From NCBI GenBank assembly GCA_964494475.1, contig CAZBRS010000076.1, forward strand, positions 1 to 20,582: a stretch of DNA of 20,582 bases, given 5' to 3'. The notes under the pieces are model-generated. The model saw only the letters and a program-made list of their open reading frames with translations, had not been told where the DNA came from and ran no database searches. A program made the position numbers and the translations under genes. Position 1 is the stretch's first letter, and each line of letters opens with the position of its first letter. This stretch comes from CAZBRS01 sp964494475. Its GTDB lineage: Bacteria; Myxococcota_A; UBA9042; CAZBRS01. Below are positions 1 to 7,855 of the stretch, piece after piece.

Positions 1-860
1 TCGGGCCGGCAGAGCGTGCCCGTGACGCGCTCGTGCTCCTCGAGCACGGCGTCGATCAGGGCCGCGGGCGCGAGGTCGGCCTGGTAGCGCTTTCCGTTCA
101 CGAAGTACGTCGGCGTGGCCTCGACCTGGTTGCGCACGCCCTCCTTCTTGCCCTCGACCAGCCGCCGGGTGGTCTCGTCGCGGGCCATCTCCATCTCGAA
201 GAGCGCGCGGTCGAGGCCCACGGCCTCGGCGAACTCGGGCAGGCGCTTGACGCAGAAGGTGTCGAACTGGGAGTAGACCTTCAGCACGTAGGGCCAGAAC
301 CTGCCCTGGGCGCGCGCGGCCTCGAAGGCCAGGCCGCCCTCCTTCGAATGCTCGTGGCTGCGCACGGGGAAGGTGCGCAGCGCCAGGCGCGCCCGGCCCT
401 TCAGCGGGCCTTCGGTCACGGCCTCGTACATGGCCGGCACCGACTTCGAGCAGAAGGGGCAGCGCGCGCACGTGTAGGCGACGAGCTGGATCGGCGCGGC
501 GGCGTCGCCGGCCCACGCCGCGCTCGAGGTGTCGATGGCGGCCGGCTTGCCCGTGCCCAGCATGCTGGCGGCGCGCTTCTCGTGCTCGCGCCGGATGGCG
601 TCGTCACCCTCTCCCGCCTGCACCCGACGGCACACGTCCGAGGCCAGGCGCGAGACCAGGCGCGACGGCTGCCTGGCCAGGCACTCGGCCAGGGTCGCGT
701 CGCAGCAGTCGTGGGGGTGGAGCGTAGCCATCACGGCCTGCGCCCGCGCGCGCGCGTCCGGCAACATGCCCGCGCAGCCCTCGGGCTCGGCCGCCCGGGC
801 GACGGAGCCGCTCGACCACCCCACCAGCGTGAGCAAGAACATCGTACGAAGCCACGTCAT
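1..860 (-). CDS. DsbA-like thiol:disulfide oxidoreductase, 3' end outside the window
   Basis: Probably exported thioredoxin-fold protein that makes or rearranges disulfides in the periplasm. About 286 residues are visible and the stop lies beyond base 1. The ATG at 860 follows a GGGGGAG ribosome site and starts a signal-peptide-like stretch ending near ARA-AEP (about residue 23). The active site reads C134-P-F-C137, with one more Cys at 131. The matching cis-proline loop is TPTYFVNG, with Pro about 250. The roughly 115 residues between them fit the helical insertion of the DsbA family. A CC pair sits in the N-terminal region (PHDCCD). It begins 18 bases after the beta-barrel gene and is last in an operon of Cys-rich lipoproteins, so folding of those partners is a reasonable inferred role. 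CPFC is not the textbook DsbA CPHC, so oxidase versus isomerase activity cannot be decided. Confidence 0.85.
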   Translation of the reverse strand, partial: MTWLRTMFLLTLVGWSSGSVARAAEPEGCAGMLPDARARAQAVMATLHPHDCCDATLAECLARQPSRLVSRLASDVCRRVQAGEGDDAIRREHEKRAASMLGTGKPAAIDTSSAAWAGDAAAPIQLVAYTCARCPFCSKSVPAMYEAVTEGPLKGRARLALRTFPVRSHEHSKEGGLAFEAARAQGRFWPYVLKVYSQFDTFCVKRLPEFAEAVGLDRALFEMEMARDETTRRLVEGKKEGVRNQVEATPTYFVNGKRYQADLAPAALIDAVLEEHERVTGTLCRP

Positions 861-878
861 GGTCGTCTCCCCCCTCGA

Positions 879-2471
879 TCAATTCAGGCAGCTCGAGCCG
901 CGCTGCGACTCTTCGTCCTGGCGCAGCAGGTCCTGCAGGCGCTCGCCCAGCCCCTCGGTGCCGCCGTCGAGCCCGTAGCGCAGCGGCACGTGACCGGCGG
1001 GCGCCGACTCGCGGGGCTGCCAGGGCTCGGCCGCGAAGCGCCACGTGAGCACGGCCAGCACCGTGTGGTCGGTGAAGTCGAAGAGCGCCGCGTTGCTGAA
1101 GCGCCGGCTCGGCTGGTAGCGCACGCCCGCCTGCAGGCCCCACGGCAGCGGCGGAGTCCAGGCCTCCACGCGCCCGCGCGCCATCCAGTCGGTGCGCGCG
1201 TCGACGGCGTGAAAGGCGGCCGCGCCCTCCGAGTCGGGGTAGGCCTCGTAGGCCACCGACACAAGGCCGCGCGCCGACCAGCCGGCGAAGAGGCGCACCC
1301 GGACCGAGCCCAGGCCGGTCAGGCCCCACAGGTTCCAGGCGTCGTTGGTGGCGCGGTGCACGCGGCCCGTGAGGCCCCCGAGCAGGAAGACGCGGCTCCC
1401 CAGGGCGCCACCGCCCCCCAGGCCCCCGTCGGCCTCGAAGCGCGCGCGCCCAAGGTCGCGGAAGTCGCGGCGGCCGCCGCCCGCGAAGAACGACAGCCCG
1501 TTGGCAAGCTCGAGCGCGGCCTCGGCGCGATGCCCCAGGTAGAGCCACGGCCCCTGGTCGGCGTAGGCGGGGGTCGCGGCCACCGCCAGCACGTCGGCGT
1601 GGTAGGCCAACGTCAGGGCCCAATCCCCGCGGTCGAGCACCAGGCCGGGCCGCAGGCCGCCGCCGGCGTAGCTGAGCTCGCGCGCCGGGCGCATCAGGAG
1701 CTGCTGGCCCTTCAGGTCGGCCTCGACGAACACGCTCACCGGGCCGAAGAAGGGCGAGGCGAGCCGGGCCCACAGGTCGGCCTCGAGTTTCGGGCTCTGG
1801 TAGTCGCCCCCCGACGCGAAGGGATCGAGGGGCGAACCCAGCAGCGGGTTCGAGCTCCAGCCCGCCCGGAGCTCGCCCTCGACCTGGGCCGCGGGGCGCC
1901 GGAGGGGAAAGAGCCGGGGCGCCAGGAAGGCGAGCAGCGCGCGATCCTCGGGGTAGACGACGGGTGCGTCCTGTGCCGCCGCCAGGTGTTCCCGGGCGTC
2001 GGGCACCGCGCGCCCCTGATGATCGGCGAACGCCGCCAGCAGCCTCCAGCGGGCCGCGTCGGGCGGCGTGGTCGGGCAGCCCTCGCCGGCCAGCGCGTCG
2101 CGCGCCCCACGGTAGTCGGCCTCGACCAGCAGCGCCCAGGCCAGGTGCGCGCGCGCGGCGCAGGCGTGCGTGGGGCTGTCGGTGAGGCGCGCCAGGGTGC
2201 GCCGCGCCCAGGGCGCGTTGCCCGCCGCCCGGTAGGCCTCGGCCAGGGCCAGCACCAGGCCCTCGTCGTCGGGAAAGCGCTGCCCGCAGGCCTTCGCGAA
2301 GGCCACGGCCTCCGTCGCCGGACCCGCCTCCACGCGCTGCATGATCTCGATCAGCGCCGCGGCGGCCGTGACCGGGGCGTCGCAGGGGCCCGGCGTCTCG
2401 GCGGCCCGCGCTGGTGTGCTCACGGAGCAGAGCGCCGCCACGAGCCCGATCAGGGTCGATCGGCGCAACAT
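879..2471 (-). CDS. Exported TPR plus outer-membrane beta-barrel protein
   Basis: Protein of 530 residues. The start is the ATG at 2471, overlapping the end of the SUMF1 gene by 22 bases; it begins a clear signal peptide (MLRRSTLIGL..., cleavage near ARA-AET, about residue 23). Starts further upstream in the same frame would read through the SUMF1 coding sequence and were rejected. Residues about 25-180 are Ala/Leu-rich helical repeats of TPR type. From about 185 to the end there are alternating amphipathic strands rich in Gly, aromatic residues and Asp (for example RVFLLGGLTGRV, VSVAYEAYPDS), as in a large outer-membrane barrel. The arrangement recalls TPR-barrel proteins such as the Slam/DUF560 type, which move lipoproteins to the surface, but I cannot assign it to that family. 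Since its operon partners are lipoproteins, export or anchoring is a testable idea. The C-terminus (SSCLN) lacks the usual terminal Phe. Confidence 0.75.
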   Translation of the reverse strand: MLRRSTLIGLVAALCSVSTPARAAETPGPCDAPVTAAAALIEIMQRVEAGPATEAVAFAKACGQRFPDDEGLVLALAEAYRAAGNAPWARRTLARLTDSPTHACAARAHLAWALLVEADYRGARDALAGEGCPTTPPDAARWRLLAAFADHQGRAVPDAREHLAAAQDAPVVYPEDRALLAFLAPRLFPLRRPAAQVEGELRAGWSSNPLLGSPLDPFASGGDYQSPKLEADLWARLASPFFGPVSVFVEADLKGQQLLMRPARELSYAGGGLRPGLVLDRGDWALTLAYHADVLAVAATPAYADQGPWLYLGHRAEAALELANGLSFFAGGGRRDFRDLGRARFEADGGLGGGGALGSRVFLLGGLTGRVHRATNDAWNLWGLTGLGSVRVRLFAGWSARGLVSVAYEAYPDSEGAAAFHAVDARTDWMARGRVEAWTPPLPWGLQAGVRYQPSRRFSNAALFDFTDHTVLAVLTWRFAAEPWQPRESAPAGHVPLRYGLDGGTEGLGERLQDLLRQDEESQRGSSCLN

Positions 2472-3147
2472 CGGAAGCCCTTGGCCGAGATGTTCTGGAA
2501 CAGGCCCGAGCACGCGTGCAGCCACTCGGAGTCTCCGCAATTGTACGCTCCCCCCTTGTACCACGACGAGCCGTCGCCCGAGTCGACGAGCTCCCACACG
2601 TTGCCGTTCACGTCGTAGGCCCCCCACTCGTCGACGCAGCCGGGGAAGCTCCCGGTGGGGACCACGTGGAAAGCGGCGCCGCAGCCCTGGCCGTAGACCC
2701 CCTCGGGGCTGTGGCTGTAGCAGTGCGGGTAGGGGCACTCGGCCACGCCCACGCAGTTCGGCCCGTCGCAGCGGCAGAAGGCGTCGATGCCGTTGCAGAT
2801 CGTGGCCGAGTAGGTGTCTCCGTACACGTAGGCCGTGCCCGCCGTGCCCCCGCAGGCCAGTTGGAGCTCGGCCGTGGTGCACAGGCGCTTGCCGGCCGCC
2901 TGGCAGGCCACGCTCGCGGTGGGGTACTCCACGGGGAACCAGGGCAGCACCCCCGCGCGGCTCGTGGCCCGCGAGGCGTCGACGCCCACGGAAGCGCCGG
3001 TGGCGTCGGGGCGCGAGGCTTCGTAGCGGTCCAGGCAGAACGCGGCCCCCACCTCGACCATGTCGTCGGGGCAGCCCTGGCAGGCGCCGTCTTCGTCGGT
3101 CGCGCCGTCGCAGTCGTCGTCCTCTGCGTCACAGGTCGCGTCATCCG
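2450..3147 (-). CDS. SUMF1-domain protein, 3' part of a gene broken by an assembly gap
   Basis: This segment runs from the gap edge to a TGA and encodes 232 residues. It opens with a MopE-type Asp/Cys motif (DDDCDGATDE), then CQGCPDDMVEV, then a complete SUMF1 (formylglycine-generating-enzyme-like) domain: FCLDRYEASRPDA, GKRLCT, CNGIDAFC, CVDEWGAYDVNGNVWELV, KGGAYNC and GFRCC. SUMF1 domains are either FGE-type oxidases or non-catalytic C-type-lectin-like folds. Here the Cys after GGAYN is kept, but the nearby second Cys of true FGE is not at its usual spacing, so catalysis is doubtful. It is almost certainly the C-terminal half of the lipoprotein that enters the gap from the other side, because both edges carry the same motif. 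The start given is only the gap boundary. The end overlaps the beta-barrel gene by 22 bases. Confidence 0.8.
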
Positions 3148-3290
3148 NNNNNNNNNNNNNNNNNNNNNNNNNNNNNNNNNNNNNNNNNNNNNNNNNNNNN
3201 NNNNNNNNNNNNNNNNNNNNNNNNNNNNNNNNNNNNNNNNNNNNNNNCGGGCACGTGCTCCTCGTCGGTCGCGCCGTCGCAGTCGTCGTC
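3093..3290 (-). repeat. 29-bp direct repeat flanking the sequence gap
   Basis: Bases 3093-3121 and 3262-3290 are identical over 29 positions and both encode DDDCDGATDE. They lie on either side of the N run, so further copies may be hidden in the gap and may explain why assembly failed there. Confidence 0.85.
3148..3247. other. Assembly gap of 100 N
   Basis: Exactly 100 unknown bases, the usual size of a placeholder of unknown true length. It lies inside a run of repeated Asp/Cys motifs and separates two halves of what is probably one lipoprotein gene. Confidence 0.98.
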
Positions 3291-5093
3291 GAGGCCGTTG
3301 CACGGGTCCGGCGCGCCGGGGTGCACCGCCGGGTCGTCGGGCGCGCAATCGAGCCAGTCGGCCGCGCCGTCGGCGTCGCGATCGTCGTCGCAGGCATCGC
3401 CCACGCCGTCGGCGTCGTGGTCGGCCTGATCGGGGTTGAAGACCTCGGGGCAGTTGTCGGCGTCGGCCGCCAGGCCGTCGCCGTCGGGCGCCGCGCTCAC
3501 GCACCGCACGGCGCCGACCGCCGCTTTCGGCGTGGGCAGCGCCGCCCCCACGATGAAGTCGACCTGCCACGCCGCCGTGGCCGGCGCGCAGGCGTCGGGG
3601 CTGGAGGTCCACAGCGCCTGGGTCAGGCACGCGGCGCCGAAGGCCGCCGGCCAGTAGCTCATGCCGGCAGGTTGCTGGTCGAAGGCCACCAGGGACAGGG
3701 CCTCCTTCGCGCGCGGCAGGCGCCAACCGTCGCCAAGGGAGTCACAGGCGACCTCGGCCTCGGCGTGGGTGGCGAAGTCGGCCAGCGTGGGCCGGGTCCA
3801 CAGCAGCCCCGTGGCGCGATCGAGCACGAGGTCGTCGCGCGTGACCACGAACCGGGGGCCGACGGCAACGGCCGGCGGCCGCCTCACGCAGCGGGCGGGC
3901 AGCGCGTCGGCCAGGGTGGGCGCCAACCCCCCGCCGGCCACGTCGACGGCCAGGGGCGGCCACCCGACGAGCGGGTCGGAGGTCCAGAAGCTCGGCGCTG
4001 CCGGACAAGCCGCCCCCAGGGCCCCCCGATCCCACGCGGGGCAGCCGCAGGCGCCGACGTCGAGCAGGGAGAAGGCCTCGCGGGCGGTGGGCAGCGCCCA
4101 GGCCGCGACCGCCCCGGTGGCGGGCAGCGCCGAGCAGGCGGCCCCGGCCGCGGCGAGGGGACCGGACGCCAGGGGAGGCTCGCTCCAGGCCAGCCCGGTG
4201 AAGGGGTCGGCGAAGCCGCCGTCGACGGCCGCGAGGGGCCGCGGCGTCTCGGGCGCCACCCGGCCGTGGCAGCCGTCGTGCAGGCCGAGGCCCAGGCCGG
4301 CGGGGCAGGCCTCCAGGCACACCGACGTGCACAGCCCCGCCGCCCCGTCGGCGGCGCACACCTCGTCGACGGCGCAGTCGGCCGATGCGAGGCAGCAGCC
4401 GTGGCGCGCCACGGCTTCGCACCCCAGCCCCGGGGCGCAGGCGTCGGCGGTGCACGGATCGCCGTCGTCGCACGCCAGCCAGGCTACGGGCAGGCACTGC
4501 AGGTCGGCGCAGGCGGCGCCCGTGACGCACGGATCGTCGAGGGCACAGGGACTGCCGGCCGGGAGCGGGGTGACCTCGCAGGCGCACGACGTCGGGCTCC
4601 AGGCCACCTGCTCGCAGGGGCCTGGGGTCAACTCGGGGTGCTGCTCGGGCAGGCACGCCTCGGCCGGGCAACCGGCCTCGCCCTCCACCTCCGTGACCTC
4701 GAGCGCCGGCTCGGCCTCGACGACCTCGACAGCCGGCTCGGCCTCGACGACCTCGACAGCCGGCTCGGCCTCGACGACCTCGACGGCGGGCTCGGCCTCG
4801 ACGACCTCGACAGCGGGCTCGGCCTCGACGGTCTCGAAGGCCGGCTCGACCTCGACGACCTCGGAGGCCGGCTCGACCGCGATGACCTCGGCCCCCGGTT
4901 CGATCTCGAGCGGCTCCGCGGCGTCGGCCGCCTCCGGCGCGGGCTCGTCGAGCCGGACGTCAACCGCCACCTCGCGAGCCGCGTCGCGCCCCGTGTCGGA
5001 CGCTCCGCCCACGTCGGCGGCCCCCGGCGACCCCGCGCAGGCCGCCACCAGCCACCCCAGGCCCAGCACGAACCCCGCCCCGAAGACCCTCAT
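3248..5093 (-). CDS. Multidomain Cys-rich lipoprotein, 5' part up to the assembly gap
   Basis: There are 615 codons before the gap. The ATG at 5093 shares a base with the stop of the upstream gene (TGATG), so translation is probably coupled. The N-terminus is a lipoprotein signal with lipobox VAAC (Cys19). Next come an acidic tandem repeat of nine-residue units (about residues 64-136, core EVVEAEPAV) and Cys-rich EGF-like stretches (CDDGDPCTADAC). Two Lcl/DUF1566-type domains follow: one around DPFTGLAW and SFWTSDPL, the other with TGLLWTRP, GWRLPRAKEALSLV, LWTSSPDAC and VRCVSA. Then come thrombospondin type-3 Ca-binding repeats (DNCPEVFNPDQ, DGVGDACDDD) and a MopE-type motif (CNGLDDDCDGATDEE) at the gap. 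Together with the downstream SUMF1 segment this is probably one surface lipoprotein of over 840 residues. Binding or adhesion is likely from the domain types, but the ligand is unknown. Confidence 0.85.
4687..4902 (-). repeat. Tandem array of eight 27-bp units inside the lipoprotein gene
   Basis: Eight consecutive 27-base units; 4714-4740 and 4741-4767 are identical and the outer units diverge gradually. Each encodes nine residues of the EVVEAEPAV type, giving an acidic Glu/Pro/Val stalk just after the lipid anchor. The reading frame is kept throughout, so copy-number changes would alter only stalk length. Confidence 0.92.
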
Positions 5094-7264
5094 CAGCGCC
5101 CCCCGACGTGCCCGCCCACCTCCCGACAACACCGGAAGCCCTTGGCCGAGATGCTCTGGTACAGGCCGTCGCAGCGGTGCAGCACCTCGGAGTCGCCGCA
5201 GTTGTAGGCCCCGCCCTTGTACCACGACGAGCCATCGCCCCGGTCGACCAGCTCCCACACGTTGCCGTTCACGTCGTAGGCGCCCCACTCGTTGACGCAG
5301 CCGGAGAAGCTCCCGGTGGGGACCACGTGGAAAGCGGCGCCGCAGCCCTGGCCGTAGCCCCCCTCGGGGCTCTGGCTGTAGCAGTGCGGGTAGGGGCAGG
5401 CCTCGAGGCCCGCGCAGTTCGGCGAGGCGCAGCTGCAGAAGGCGTCGATGCCGTTGCAGAGCGTGGCCGAATAGGTATCGCCGTACTGGTAGACGGTGCC
5501 CGCGGTGCCCTGGCAGGCGAAGGTGACCTCGGCCTCGGTGCACAGGCGCTTGCCGGCCGCCGAGCACGCCGCCAGGGCCTGCGCGTAGTCGACGGGGAAC
5601 CAGGGGATCACGCCCTCCCGGCTCAGAGCGACGCCGAGGTCGACGCCCATCGAGGTGGAGGTGGCGTCGGGTCGCGAGGCCTCGTACCGGTCGAGGCAGA
5701 ACTGCTGGTCGACCTCGACCATGTCGGAGGGGCAGCCGCAGAGCACGGACGTGCCGCTCACGCACTGGCCGGCCTGGCAGGCGTCGACCCCGTTGCAGGG
5801 ATCGGCGTCGTCGCACGGGCTGCCGTCGGGCAACGCCTGCAGCTCGCACTGGCCCGAGGCCGGCGCGCACACCGAGGCCTGGCAGGGCACACCGGGCGGC
5901 GCGCACGTGACCACGCTGGCGGGGTCGAGCACGCACACGTACGGCACCTGCGCCAGATCGCAGACCAGCGCGCCGTTGCAGGGGTTGCCGTCGTCGGGGC
6001 AGCCGAGGTCGGCGGAGCACTCGCAGATGGGCGCGCCGGCCACGCACTGCCCCGCCTGGCATGCGTCGTCGGCGGTGCACGGATCGCCGTCGTCGCAGCC
6101 CCCCGCCTGGGGTTGATGCTGGCACCCCGAACCCGCCAGGCAGGCGTCGAGGGTGCAGGGGTTGGCGTCGTCGCAGCCGAGCGTGCCGCCCACCAAGCAC
6201 GCGCCACCCTGGCAGGTCTCGTCGAGGGTGCAGGGGTCGATATCCGGGCAGGGGCGGCCGTCGTCGACGGGCACCAGCGCGCACGAGCCCGCCGGCAGGC
6301 ACGCGGGGCGCTCGCAGGGCCCCGGCGCCGGCAGCAGCGGCCCGCACTCGGCGTCGGCGTGACAGGTGGGGGCCTCGACCTCGAGATCGGCCGCGTCGGT
6401 CACGTCGGGGTCGATGCAACCCTGCTCCTTCGCCTCGGCGGCCTCGACCACCTCCCAGGTGGGCTCCTGCCCGGGCTCGCCGGCACCCTCGGGCGTGAGG
6501 CAGCAACGGAAGCCCAGGGCCGAGGGCACCCAGCTGCGCGGCACGTAGTCGCAGCGGTGCAGCGTGCGGCTGTCGATGCAATTGTAGGCGCCGCCCCGCA
6601 CGGTCGTGCCGTCGCCCTCGGCCACGTGCTCCCACAGGTTGCCGTTCACGTCGAAGGCGCCCCAGCCGTTCACGCAGCCCGGCAGGGCCCCCGTCGGGAG
6701 CAGGTGCAGCCCGCTGGTGCCGAAGGTGTCGATGCCGTTGCACGTCTCGGGCTCGTAGGTGGACCCGTAGCCGTAGACCGAGGGGGTGGGCCCCCGGCAC
6801 GCGAGCTCCCACTCGAAGGCGCTGCACAGGCGCTTTCCCGCCGCCTCGCAGGCCCCGCGCGCCACCTCGTTGTCCTCCCCGACCTGCCAGGGCAACACCC
6901 CCTCGCGGCTGGTGGCCAGCGACCCGTCGGCGCCGGCGTGGGTGGTCGTGGCGTCGGGCCGCGAGGCCTCGAAGCGGTCGAGGCAGAAGAGCTCGCTCAC
7001 CGGCACCATGTCGGCGGGGCACACAATGGGCGTGGTGCCGGACGGCACGCAGCGGTGCTGGTCGCACGTGAAGCCCGCGCCGCAGTCGGAGGGCGCAGAG
7101 CACTCGTCGCCGCAGCTCCCGTCGGCCCGGCACACCTGGCCGCCGGGGCAGTCGTCGTGGGTGGTGCAGCGCGCCTCGATCAGGCAGCCGCTCGGGGCGA
7201 GCAGGACCAGGATGGCCGCGGAGACGACGCTCCAGAGCCGTCGGGAGAGGGCGTTCGGCGCCAC
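5093..7264 (-). CDS. Lipoprotein with two SUMF1 domains and a Cys-rich linker
   Basis: Protein of 723 residues. The start is a GTG at 7264 with AAGGGG nine bases upstream; no in-frame ATG precedes the hydrophobic signal. The signal ends in a lipobox-like PSGC (Cys27). After a short Cys-rich segment, SUMF1 domain 1 covers about 84-256 (FCLDRFEASRPDA, GKRLCS, CNGIDTF, GWGAFDVNGNLWEHV, RGGAYNC, GFRCC). A linker of about 283-512 holds many EGF-like or Dxx-C motifs (CDDGDPCTADDACQAGQC). SUMF1 domain 2 covers about 513-713 and is very close to the SUMF1 domain of the next gene. Both domains keep the Cys after GGAYN, a second Cys nine positions later and a terminal CC, which is not the FGE copper-site spacing, so structural disulfides are likelier than formylglycine formation. 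No sulfatase gene is visible nearby. It is first in the operon; a surface-exposed binding role is inferred. Confidence 0.88.
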   Translation of the reverse strand: MAPNALSRRLWSVVSAAILVLLAPSGCLIEARCTTHDDCPGGQVCRADGSCGDECSAPSDCGAGFTCDQHRCVPSGTTPIVCPADMVPVSELFCLDRFEASRPDATTTHAGADGSLATSREGVLPWQVGEDNEVARGACEAAGKRLCSAFEWELACRGPTPSVYGYGSTYEPETCNGIDTFGTSGLHLLPTGALPGCVNGWGAFDVNGNLWEHVAEGDGTTVRGGAYNCIDSRTLHRCDYVPRSWVPSALGFRCCLTPEGAGEPGQEPTWEVVEAAEAKEQGCIDPDVTDAADLEVEAPTCHADAECGPLLPAPGPCERPACLPAGSCALVPVDDGRPCPDIDPCTLDETCQGGACLVGGTLGCDDANPCTLDACLAGSGCQHQPQAGGCDDGDPCTADDACQAGQCVAGAPICECSADLGCPDDGNPCNGALVCDLAQVPYVCVLDPASVVTCAPPGVPCQASVCAPASGQCELQALPDGSPCDDADPCNGVDACQAGQCVSGTSVLCGCPSDMVEVDQQFCLDRYEASRPDATSTSMGVDLGVALSREGVIPWFPVDYAQALAACSAAGKRLCTEAEVTFACQGTAGTVYQYGDTYSATLCNGIDAFCSCASPNCAGLEACPYPHCYSQSPEGGYGQGCGAAFHVVPTGSFSGCVNEWGAYDVNGNVWELVDRGDGSSWYKGGAYNCGDSEVLHRCDGLYQSISAKGFRCCREVGGHVGGR

Positions 7265-7297
7265 GGTCGCGGACCCCTTGCCAGAGTTTCTGACATA

Positions 7298-7326
7298 GGT
7301 CTACAAAGGCCCGGGCCCGCCGTCAA
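7298..7326 (-). promoter_or_regulatory. Possible sigma-70-type promoter for the lipoprotein operon
   Basis: On the minus strand TTGACG (7326-7321) is followed after 17 bases by TAGACC (7303-7298), about 34 bases before the GTG start. The -35 is good and the -10 weak. The spacer holds the palindrome GGCCCGGGCC. The 74-base gap between genes contains nothing else that I can name. Confidence 0.35.
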
Positions 7327-7338
7327 CCCGTCCGAGCG

Positions 7339-7845
7339 TCAGAACACGCTGAAGCGCAGGTGCAGGAACCGGAAGATCTCCTCGACGTCGTTGCGCACGT
7401 CGTTGATGACGTCGTGGAAGGTGCCGCCGAAGAAGCGGCTCAGCATGGCGCCGTTCACGAGCGACACGTAGGTCTGGCCATCGCCCTTGGTGTAGATGGC
7501 CACGCTGATGGGCATCATCACCCCGAAGAAGCGGCGCTCGTCGGCGGCCAGCATGGTGCCGGCCAGGGTGCCCTTGCAGAATTTGAGGATCACGTAGGGG
7601 CCCACGTCGGGGCCGCCCCCGTCGAGGATGGCCTGGCGTTGATCCAACTCGGCGCTGATCCGCCAGCCCGGCTGCTTCTCGATGCGCTCGCGGGTCAGCC
7701 GCACGGTCTCTGCGTGCCCGAGGGGGCTCCGAAGCTCCTTGAACATGGCGGCCGGCAGCGCGCCCTTGGCGACGAACGCCGCCACCACCAGGCCCACGAC
7801 GAACGCCAGCGCGCCCACCACCATCATCCCCAGCGCCTTTCTCAT
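7339..7845 (-). CDS. Membrane-anchored DUF302 family protein
   Basis: Protein of 168 residues. The start at 7845 has an excellent GAGGAGGAG site overlapping the stop of the upstream channel gene, so the two are co-transcribed and probably coupled. Residues about 5-27 form one hydrophobic helix. Residues about 60-150 match the DUF302 pattern: GGGPDVGPYVILKFCKG, MMPISVAIYTKGDGQTYVSLVNG, then an amphipathic helix FHDVINDVRNDVEEIF. The single Cys lies in LKFCKG. The biochemical role of DUF302 is not settled; these proteins often accompany sulfur, metal or redox genes. Pairing with a SLAC1/TehA-type channel suggests a joint role at the membrane, but nothing in the sequence names a substrate. Confidence 0.82.
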   Translation of the reverse strand: MRKALGMMVVGALAFVVGLVVAAFVAKGALPAAMFKELRSPLGHAETVRLTRERIEKQPGWRISAELDQRQAILDGGGPDVGPYVILKFCKGTLAGTMLAADERRFFGVMMPISVAIYTKGDGQTYVSLVNGAMLSRFFGGTFHDVINDVRNDVEEIFRFLHLRFSVF

Positions 7846-7855
7846 GATCTCCTCC

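Noticed and set aside
33..2618. Very long plus-strand open frame (861 codons)
   Set aside because: It is antisense to the oxidoreductase and TPR-barrel genes, rich in Arg/Ala/Gly/His with no domain or ribosome site. Long antisense frames are expected at this GC content.
2472..2882. Longer N-terminus for the TPR-barrel protein
   Set aside because: It would overlap the SUMF1 coding sequence by hundreds of bases; the ATG at 2471 starts a proper signal peptide.
4687..4902. Regular repeats as a CRISPR array
   Set aside because: Units are contiguous without unique spacers and encode an in-frame peptide repeat.
7305..7320. GGCCCGGGCC palindrome followed by TTTG as a terminator for the DUF302 gene
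   Set aside because: The stem is only five pairs with no loop and no real T-run.
3060..7471. Long plus-strand open frames opposite the lipoproteins
   Set aside because: Composition is a mirror of the Cys/Asp-rich genes below, one passes through the N run, and none has a recognisable fold or start signal.
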